From Proteobacteria bacterium HN_bin10 (GTDB lineage Bacteria > Pseudomonadota > Alphaproteobacteria > Caulobacterales > Aquidulcibacteraceae), in the NCBI GenBank assembly GCA_002083515.1, contig LWDN01000022.1, positions 96,820 through 160,819 of the forward strand: 64,000 bases of DNA, written 5' to 3'. Positions 57,968 to 64,000 of the stretch are shown here, piece by piece. Numbering within the stretch: position 1 is the stretch's first letter; every line of letters begins with the position of its first letter. Made by a program: the position numbers and the translations under genes. Under the pieces are notes generated by a model. The model saw nothing but the letters and a program-made list of their open reading frames with translations, was not told where the DNA came from and did not search any database.

Positions 57968-58810
57968 ATGGAGAACGCCGCCCCGCAGAGCGCCGCCCGC
58001 GCGCTGCTCGCCTTCTGGCGGGCGGCCGGCGTCGACATGGACGACGCGGAGGCGGTGTTTGCGGCAAGGCCCGCGACGCCCAAACCGGCCCAACCGCCGC
58101 CGCAGACGCGGGAGCCGCTGCGCATCGATCCGCCGCCGCCGAAACCCAAACCGAAGGCCAAGCTGCAGCCGGCGGAGGACGCCGTGGGCGCCGCCCGCGC
58201 ACTGGCCGCCGCGGCTCAAACCGTGGCGGAGCTCCGCGCCGCTGTGGATAAGTTCGAGGGCTGCGCTTTGAAGGCAACGGCTCGGAATACCGTATTTTCC
58301 GATGGCCCCGACGATGCGCCGGTTCTGATCCTCGGCGAGGCCCCCGGCAAGGACGAGGACGAGCAGGCCAAGCCCTTCGTCGGCCGTTCCGGCCAGCTGC
58401 TCGACAAGATGCTGGGCGCAATCGGTCTCGATCGAAAATCCAATGTATTGATTTCAAACACAATATATTGGCGTCCACCCGGAAACCGCGACCCAACCCA
58501 GGGTGAGACGGTGTCCTGCCTGCCGTTCGTCGAGCGGCTGATCGAGCTCAACCGCCCCCACCTGCTGATCCTGACCGGCAAAGCCGCCGCGCATACCGTG
58601 CTGAAGCGCGAGGACGGGGTGATGAAGCTTCGCGGGCGGCGCCTGCTCTACAACCGTGAGGGGTTAGCGGCGCCCGTCAACGCGATGGTGATGCTTCATC
58701 CGGCATATCTGCTGCGCCAGCCTCAACAGAAACGGCTGGCGTGGGCGGATTTGCTGCTCGCCGCCGCTTGGCTCGATGAACTGGGCGTAGCGCGGGCCGC
58801 ACATCCTTAA
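57968..58810 (+). CDS. Uracil-DNA glycosylase, family 4-like
   Basis: 280-residue uracil-excision enzyme. The motif A region ILGEAPGKDEDEQAKPFVG, motif with WRPPGN and the C-terminal MLHPAYLLRQP match family 4/5 UDGs. An alanine- and proline-rich N-terminal extension (about 40-70; PPPPKPKPKAKLQP) precedes it. Classic family 4 enzymes have four cysteines for a 4Fe-4S cluster; here only FEGC and SCLPF remain, so cluster binding is doubtful. The start is ATG 57968; longer frames upstream overlap the divergent ETF-QO gene. Confidence 0.88.
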   Translation: MENAAPQSAARALLAFWRAAGVDMDDAEAVFAARPATPKPAQPPPQTREPLRIDPPPPKPKPKAKLQPAEDAVGAARALAAAAQTVAELRAAVDKFEGCALKATARNTVFSDGPDDAPVLILGEAPGKDEDEQAKPFVGRSGQLLDKMLGAIGLDRKSNVLISNTIYWRPPGNRDPTQGETVSCLPFVERLIELNRPHLLILTGKAAAHTVLKREDGVMKLRGRRLLYNREGLAAPVNAMVMLHPAYLLRQPQQKRLAWADLLLAAAWLDELGVARAAHP

Positions 58811-58834
58811 CGCTTTTCGAGACGACGGGTTCCG

Positions 58835-60412
58835 ATGACGCTCCGCTTCGCCCTCGCCGCCTTCTCCCTTGCCTTTGCCGCTCCGGCCGCCTTCGCCGAG
58901 CCCCGCATCATCGCCCTCTCCGAGCAGGACGAGGCGGCCTATCGCGACGCCTTCAGCGCCATCGAAGCCGGCAATTGGCGCGGCGTCGGCACGGCGCTCA
59001 CGCGCGCCGATGACGACGTGCTCGACGGGGTCGTGCGCGGCCGCATGCTGCTGTCGCGCTCCTATCGCGCCAGCTGGAGCGACTACACCAGCTGGCTCAA
59101 TCGCTACGGCGATTACGGCATGGCCGGCGCCGTATACGAGCGCGCGATGGATTCGCGCTCGCGCCGCGCGCGCCGCAATGGCACGCGTGCGCCGGAACCG
59201 ATCGCAGGCCGCGGCCGCACGCTGCCCGGCACGCCGCCGCCGATCGCCGGCGATGCGCCATCGGTGCGCAGCGCCATCGATCGCATTCACGAGCGCATCG
59301 GCGAAGGTGACTTCGAGGGCGCACGCGCTCTGGCCCACGCGCAACTCGACGGGCCGCGCAGCGGCCAGGCGCAATGGCAACTGGGCCTGATCGCTTACCG
59401 CCAACACGATTATGCCGAAGCGATCCGTCAGTTCGAAGCTTCCGCGCAATGGCCCCATCACGGCGGCTGGGCCCGCGCCGGCGTGCATTATTGGGCGGCG
59501 CGTTCCCGTCTGGCGGCGGGTGAAACCCGCGGCGTCGCGCAACATCTGGAAGCCGCCGCGCAACGGCCATGGACCTTCTACGGCCAGCTCGCTGAAACCC
59601 AACTCGGCCGCACCAGCACGCTTGAGTTCAGAGCGCCTGAAGTCACCAGCGAAACCATCTCGCGACTGATCGAACGTCATCCCGGCGCGCGCCGCGCGGC
59701 GGCGCTGGCGCAACTTGGCCGTCTCTCCGAGGTCGAAAGCGAGTTGCGCCGGCTGCACGCCGACCTTTCGCCCGAGGACGATCGCGCCTTCCTGGCGCTT
59801 GCCATCGCGCTCGAAGCGCCGGCGGCGCAACTCCGCGCCGCAGAGTTCGGCGGACGCGAGGTCGCCGCCGGCTTCTGCCCCACAACGACGTTCGAGCCCG
59901 AGGACGGTTTCTCGCTCGACCGCGCGCTGCTCTACGCCATCGTGCGCCAAGAGAGCTATTTCAATCCGAAGGCGGTCAGCGTCTCCAACGCCCGCGGCCT
60001 GATGCAGCTGTTGCCCTCGACCGCGCGCGACATGGATCGCTCGCACAATTATCGCCGCGCGCCGGCGCCGCTGTTCGAGCCTGGCCTCAACATGCGGCTG
60101 GGCCAAGATTATCTGCAATGGCTGATGACCGAGTTCCACAATGACGGCGATCTCGGGCGCGTGTTCGCTGCCTACAATGGCGGCCCGGGCTGGCTCTCGC
60201 GCTGGCTGGCGACGCAACCTGCCGATCTCGATCCGCTGCTGGTGCTTGAGATGATGCCGCGCGCCGAGAGCCGCGACTATGCCGAGCGCTCGCTCTCGCA
60301 CATGGCGCTCTGCCGTAAACGCTACGGGCAGCCGACGCCGGAACTGGATCGTCTCGCCGCCGGTCAGCCTGCGCTTTACGCGCCGCTCGATCAGCGCGTC
60401 GCCGAACGCTGA
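58835..60412 (+). CDS. Soluble lytic murein transglycosylase
   Basis: 525 residues. Signal peptide (about 1-20, ending AFAEP), a long alpha-helical superhelical domain (about 30-330), then the SLT domain: ALLYAIVRQESYFNPKAVSVSNARGLMQLLPSTA (read in parts; catalytic Glu in RQESYF near 371) and FAAYNGGPGWLSRWL. It cleaves peptidoglycan glycan strands with formation of 1,6-anhydromuramic acid, feeding the recycling pathway suggested by LdcA. It starts 24 bp after the UDG stop. Confidence 0.94.
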   Translation: MTLRFALAAFSLAFAAPAAFAEPRIIALSEQDEAAYRDAFSAIEAGNWRGVGTALTRADDDVLDGVVRGRMLLSRSYRASWSDYTSWLNRYGDYGMAGAVYERAMDSRSRRARRNGTRAPEPIAGRGRTLPGTPPPIAGDAPSVRSAIDRIHERIGEGDFEGARALAHAQLDGPRSGQAQWQLGLIAYRQHDYAEAIRQFEASAQWPHHGGWARAGVHYWAARSRLAAGETRGVAQHLEAAAQRPWTFYGQLAETQLGRTSTLEFRAPEVTSETISRLIERHPGARRAAALAQLGRLSEVESELRRLHADLSPEDDRAFLALAIALEAPAAQLRAAEFGGREVAAGFCPTTTFEPEDGFSLDRALLYAIVRQESYFNPKAVSVSNARGLMQLLPSTARDMDRSHNYRRAPAPLFEPGLNMRLGQDYLQWLMTEFHNDGDLGRVFAAYNGGPGWLSRWLATQPADLDPLLVLEMMPRAESRDYAERSLSHMALCRKRYGQPTPELDRLAAGQPALYAPLDQRVAER

Positions 60413-61077
60413 GCCCGCGCCAGATCGACCGGATCCGCGCCGAGCCAGCCGCGGGCGATGAGCGCCATGCTGCGGCCGATGCCTTCGCGACGCTTGTATC
60501 TTGAGGCGCTGGCGACGATTTCGGTTTTCAAGAACACGAGACGCTTGGCGCCGACGCGGCGGATAATGTCTGCGTCCTCGAATTCCTTCAGATCCTGATA
60601 GCCGCCGATCGCATCGTAGAGGAAGCGCGAGATCAGGAGACCCTGATCGCCGCGCGGCAGTTTGGTCAGGCGCGTGCGCAGACGCGCCCAAAACAATGCG
60701 CGGCGAGAGCCGGCGAACGCCAAACGAAACACGGCGGCGCGGCGGCGCACGTCTGGCATTGCGAAGAAATTCTGCACTTCGTCGGACCAACCATCGCCCA
60801 GCACCGCGCCCTGGTGCAAGAACAGCAACCACCTGCCCTTGGCCTGCGCCGCCGCGAGGCGAAACAAGCGCGCGCGGTTGGGCTCGCCTGAAATCAAGGT
60901 GCAGCCAGCGGCTTCGGCAATGTCGAGCGTCGCATCGCGCGAACCGCCGTCGGCGACGATCACTTCGCGAATGAGCCCATCGGCGCGCGACAGCGACGCC
61001 AAAGTGCGCGGCAATTGCCGCGCCGCGTTGAGCGTCGGAATGATGACCGTGATCGGGCCCGTCATGCGCGTTATCAC
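60391..61077 (-). CDS. Small family 2 glycosyltransferase
   Basis: 228-residue GT-A glycosyltransferase. ITVIIPTLNAARQLPRTLASL and EVIVADGGSRDATLDIAEAAG (about 8-50), with LFLHQGAVLGDGW in place of the usual DxD region, match the TIGR04283-type family. Acceptor unknown. It is convergent with the transglycosylase and overlaps it by 22 bp. Confidence 0.85.
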   Translation of the reverse strand: MITRMTGPITVIIPTLNAARQLPRTLASLSRADGLIREVIVADGGSRDATLDIAEAAGCTLISGEPNRARLFRLAAAQAKGRWLLFLHQGAVLGDGWSDEVQNFFAMPDVRRRAAVFRLAFAGSRRALFWARLRTRLTKLPRGDQGLLISRFLYDAIGGYQDLKEFEDADIIRRVGAKRLVFLKTEIVASASRYKRREGIGRSMALIARGWLGADPVDLARAQRSATR

Positions 61078-61140
61078 ACGCGCAACAGGCGCATCTGTAA
61101 AGCGCGTACAACCGTCGCGCGGTTAATAGCGCCGCTAACC

Positions 61141-64000
61141 TTAAGCGCTGGGTGTGGCGTTGCGGTTGCTTTGCGCCGGCAACGCTGCTTGCGGCGGCGA
61201 CTGATCCGGCGCCGGCGGGGCGGTTGGCGTTTGCGCCGGGTCGGCTTGCGCCGTCGCTTGCGCGGCTTGCTCGGTCATGCGCGTGCGCAAGCGCTGCATG
61301 AAGCGGTCGAGCAGATCGGTGCGCGCGACAGCGCGGGCAACATCGCGGATCGCCGCGCCATCGGCGCTGACGCCGGCGGCGATCACCTCGAAGGCGTCGG
61401 CTTCCTCGGTATTGGCCATATCGCCGGCATAATCGCGATACAGGGCGCGCACGCCGGCCTCGTCGCCGGCCAGCGTTAACGCCACGCCGGCGCGCAAGAC
61501 CGTTTGGCGCCCGCTTGCATCGAGCGCCTGCGCGCGGCTGCGCATGCCCATCAAAGTACGCAGCTCGGCCGCCGCCCGCGGCCAATCGCGCGCCCGCCAC
61601 GCCGCTTCGGCGCGCACGCGCTGGGCCTCCTCGCTGCGGTCGCGTTCGACCAGTTCAGCCGCGCCTTCGTGGCGGCCGAGTTCAAGCAGCGCGCGCGCTT
61701 CGAGAATGCGCCGGTCGGCCTGCAGCGTTTGCGGCATGTTGGGCTGACGCGAACCGGCAAGCGCCACCAACGCCCGGTCGGGCTTGTGATCCATCAGATA
61801 GATCGCCGCCAGGTCCGCCGCGACCTGCGCCTTGCTGATGCCCTCAAGACGCTCGTCGACCTGGTGCTGCAGCAGCTGCGCCGCCTGCTCCAGCAGATCG
61901 ACATGCACAAGCCGGCCGGCGAGCAGGCGCACGATGCGATCGCCGTTAGGCCCGACAGGCGTGAGATCGGCGAATTCGTAGAACAAGCCGAGCGCTTGGA
62001 TGGGCTCGAGCCGATCGGCCTCGCCATCTAGGAACAGTCGCTCGAACAGGGTCGACATGTCGGCGCGCAACTGCCGCGCCGCCAGATCGGTCGGAAAGCG
62101 GTCGGCGGCGATGCGCATGGTGGCGAGCGCTTCGCGCCAGCGGCCCATCTCCGAATAGGTTTCGCCCAGCAGCCCGACCACGGCCAACTCGGTTGCGTTG
62201 CCGCGCCAGCGGAAGCGCAACGCTTCCAACGGCTCGATTGAGTCAACGGCGCGCATGACGCCGGTGGCCCGGCGAATGCGGATCGCTTCGACCTGAGCGC
62301 GCACCGCGGTTTCTTCGTCGGGCGCGCGGCCCAGCTCGTCGAGCATCGTGAGCGCGCGCGCGGGATCGCCCCGTGCGCCGACGACGCGCGCCTCGATCAG
62401 CCGCGCCTGCAGGCGCAAGGCCGCATCCGGCGAGGTGAGAGCGGCGCGCGCCGCCGCTTCGGCGGCGGCGAAATCGTTCAGCTCGATCGCCGCTTCGGCC
62501 AACGCCAATTGGAAGCGCGCGCGCCAGGCCGGCGCATGTTCATCGAGCCCGGCTGCGCCGCGTTCGAGTTCGCGCCGCGCATCGGCCCAATTCTTCTGTT
62601 GCGCGGCGGCATAGCCGCGCCACAAAGCCGCCGACGGATTGTTCATCAGCGCCGAGGCGGTGAGATCGGGTTGCGCCGCGGCGATGCGCCCCATCATCAC
62701 ATTGGCGGCGCCGCGCAGCAGCCGATACTCGGGATCGATCTCGACCAGTTCGCCCTGATTGATCGAGGCAAACCGCAACGCGCCGAGCGCTTCGGGCGCA
62801 AACTCGTGCTCAAGCAGATAGCGCGCAAGCGCCATGCGCGCGGTTATCGGCGCGCCTTCGCGCACGCCCTCGTCGGCGGCGCGGCGCGTCAGTTCGTCGA
62901 TGCGGTCGCGCACCTGCGCCAAGCTTTGTTCGGCGTCGGCCTGCGGGGTGGCCTGGAGCGTATTCTCCATCATCGCCGCGCTGAGACCCGCCTCAAGATC
63001 GGACTGCGCCGGCGCCGCGGCGATGAGGCCCTGCCCGCGCGTCACCGTCAGCGTGCCCGCCTCGAAGGTGAGCGCAAGATCGTCGGCGCGCGGTTCAACC
63101 ACGCCGCCATGCGCGGACGGCAGCACCGCCGCTTCCAGGGTTGCGCGCCGCGTATCGACGCCGCGCGCCGGACCGCCGATGAGCGCCACCGCGATGCGGT
63201 CGCCGATCTCGGGATCGGCAATCCAGCGCACCACGCCCTCGCGGCCGAAGCCCACCGTCATGCGGCCGCGCCCTTCGGCCGACACCTCGCGCGTCAACGG
63301 CGCGGCTTGCGGCGGCGCCGCGCGGGCGGCGAGCGTGAAGGTCCAGGCATTGTCTTCGGCGCGCGCCGAGACCTGCACGTCGGGCGCGGCGGGAATGCGC
63401 AGCGCCAGCACGTTCTGCCCCTGCACCACCTGCATGTCCTGATGGCGGCGCCCGACCCGCGTCACGCCGCTCAGATCGAAGCGCCCGGTGGCATCGAACA
63501 CCAGCCAGATCGCCTCGCCGCGCCGGAACGCCGCCGCGCGCGCGGGCGACGGCCACGATACGGTCACGCGCGTGTCGTTGGCGCCTTCGACCAATTGCAC
63601 GCGTCCGGTTCCGTTCACCGGCGGACGCGCCGGCGCCGGCGCGTCGCCGGTAGCCGTCTGGCCCTCTTCCGGCGGCAGCAGGTCCACCACCACGCGATCG
63701 CCATCGACGAAATGGCGCTGGCGAACGCCCGGCTCCAACGACAAATGCAGCCGCACCGGCGCGCCCGCAGCGTTGATGCGGCGGACCTCGCGCACGAAAC
63801 GCGGCGGCGTCGCGCGAAGCTCGGCGATATCGATGTCGGCGGCGCGCGAGAAGCGCAGATCGAGCCGCCCGCCTTGCAGCAGCGGCGTCACCGTCGTCGG
63901 GCCGGCAAAGCGAAAGGCAAGCCGGGTGAAATCGGGTTGCGCGCCGACCGTCACCGTTGCGGTCGGCAACGAGGCCATGCGCGGCGGCGGGGGCGGCGGA
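61141..64000 (-). CDS. Large TPR-repeat protein, N-terminal part cut by the right edge
   Basis: At least 952 residues; the ORF continues past the right edge, where it begins with a proline run. The first visible ~120 residues (FTRLAFRFAGPTTVTPLLQG, LHLSLEPGVRQRHFVDGDRVVVDLLPPEE in parts) resemble AMIN-type beta domains that bind peptidoglycan or pilus/secretin systems. A second similar part is about 140-300, and from about 350 on it consists of helical TPR repeats (ATYEAL-like) with an acidic/glutamine-proline tail. Possibly a periplasmic scaffold; function unknown. Confidence 0.7.
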   Translation of the reverse strand, partial: PPPPPPRMASLPTATVTVGAQPDFTRLAFRFAGPTTVTPLLQGGRLDLRFSRAADIDIAELRATPPRFVREVRRINAAGAPVRLHLSLEPGVRQRHFVDGDRVVVDLLPPEEGQTATGDAPAPARPPVNGTGRVQLVEGANDTRVTVSWPSPARAAAFRRGEAIWLVFDATGRFDLSGVTRVGRRHQDMQVVQGQNVLALRIPAAPDVQVSARAEDNAWTFTLAARAAPPQAAPLTREVSAEGRGRMTVGFGREGVVRWIADPEIGDRIAVALIGGPARGVDTRRATLEAAVLPSAHGGVVEPRADDLALTFEAGTLTVTRGQGLIAAAPAQSDLEAGLSAAMMENTLQATPQADAEQSLAQVRDRIDELTRRAADEGVREGAPITARMALARYLLEHEFAPEALGALRFASINQGELVEIDPEYRLLRGAANVMMGRIAAAQPDLTASALMNNPSAALWRGYAAAQQKNWADARRELERGAAGLDEHAPAWRARFQLALAEAAIELNDFAAAEAAARAALTSPDAALRLQARLIEARVVGARGDPARALTMLDELGRAPDEETAVRAQVEAIRIRRATGVMRAVDSIEPLEALRFRWRGNATELAVVGLLGETYSEMGRWREALATMRIAADRFPTDLAARQLRADMSTLFERLFLDGEADRLEPIQALGLFYEFADLTPVGPNGDRIVRLLAGRLVHVDLLEQAAQLLQHQVDERLEGISKAQVAADLAAIYLMDHKPDRALVALAGSRQPNMPQTLQADRRILEARALLELGRHEGAAELVERDRSEEAQRVRAEAAWRARDWPRAAAELRTLMGMRSRAQALDASGRQTVLRAGVALTLAGDEAGVRALYRDYAGDMANTEEADAFEVIAAGVSADGAAIRDVARAVARTDLLDRFMQRLRTRMTEQAAQATAQADPAQTPTAPPAPDQSPPQAALPAQSNRNATPSA

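Noticed and set aside
58664..61600. 978-codon minus-strand ORF spanning the transglycosylase and part of the large TPR gene
   Set aside because: It overlaps three convincing genes (UDG end, Slt, glycosyltransferase) in other frames, and is rich in Arg/Ala/Gly without motifs.
1..64000. CRISPR array, prophage or large mobile island
   Set aside because: No evenly spaced direct repeats with unique spacers, no phage structural or integrase genes, and gene order is otherwise typical core alphaproteobacterial synteny.

Overview
The window reads as a high-GC chromosomal segment of an alphaproteobacterium, most likely a Caulobacterales/Hyphomonadaceae-type organism. This rests on gene content and order, not on a search. 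The pointers are an ntrB-ntrC-ntrY-ntrX-(dat)-hfq-hflX block next to a fused ispDF, an E2-lpdA-lipA-RatA/COQ10-cinA block, an NtrC without the sigma-54 contact loop, and a PopA-like degenerate GGDEF protein beside mfd. No prophage, insertion sequence, CRISPR array or rRNA operon was seen. One tRNA (Ser-UGA) is present.

Layout. 1-4.1 kb (minus): cyclopropane fatty acid synthase (cut by the left edge), photolyase, family 2 glycosyltransferase and ispDF. 4.2-12.9 kb (plus): a 19-codon leader ORF, ntrB, ntrC, ntrY, ntrX, an aminotransferase, hfq and hflX. 13-15.3 kb: a divergent pair of a Mur ligase and an LD-carboxypeptidase. 15.3-16 kb is a 650-bp stretch with no gene I can support. 16-23 kb: a lipoprotein, mazG, a metallo-hydrolase, tatD, holB, a D,D-carboxypeptidase, rlpA and the tRNA. 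23.2-26.6 kb (minus): a CoA-transferase operon whose scoA and scoB are separated by a tightly coupled nucleotidyltransferase plus a 61-residue protein. 26.7-34 kb: popA-like gene, mfd, sdhE, recG. 34-41.6 kb: a fused transporter/spermidine-synthase-like protein, cinA, ratA, lipA and an acyl-ligase. 41.5-48.5 kb (minus): a GIY-YIG nuclease cassette, lpdA, marC, two membrane or hypothetical genes, a lipoyl-less E2, gcvH and gcvT under a tandem glycine riboswitch. 48.6-64 kb: a methyltransferase, polyprenyl synthase, WecA/MraY-like transferase, ispE, two TPR genes, ETF-QO, uracil-DNA glycosylase, lytic transglycosylase, a glycosyltransferase and a very large TPR protein cut by the right edge.

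The most distinctive property is a dense set of short palindromic repeats. Family A has G/C-rich arms with TTGTGGGG-like centres, in inverted pairs. Family B is an outer TTGGAGCGC stem holding two small hairpins. Family C has CATTCCGG...CCGGAACCC arms in inverted pairs. There is also a perfect 28-bp inverted repeat. These elements do not only sit between genes. One lies inside aptamer 2 of the glycine riboswitch, one forms the N-terminal codons of the E2 gene exactly where the lipoyl domain should be, one contributes to the N-terminus of MazG, and one inverted pair encloses a GIY-YIG nuclease gene whose last codons are the repeat itself. My leading candidate for an undescribed system is this GIY-YIG nuclease as the partner enzyme of family C repeats, comparable in layout to RAYT/REPIN systems. 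The second candidate is the nucleotidyltransferase/small-protein pair embedded in the CoA-transferase operon.

Functional threads in the window: nitrogen and redox sensing (NtrBC, NtrYX), isoprenoid synthesis (IspD, F, E and polyprenyl synthase), lipoate-dependent enzymes (LipA, Lpd, E2, GcvH, GcvT), envelope turnover (Mur ligase, LdcA, D,D-carboxypeptidase, RlpA, Slt) and DNA repair (photolyase, Mfd, RecG, UDG, TatD).
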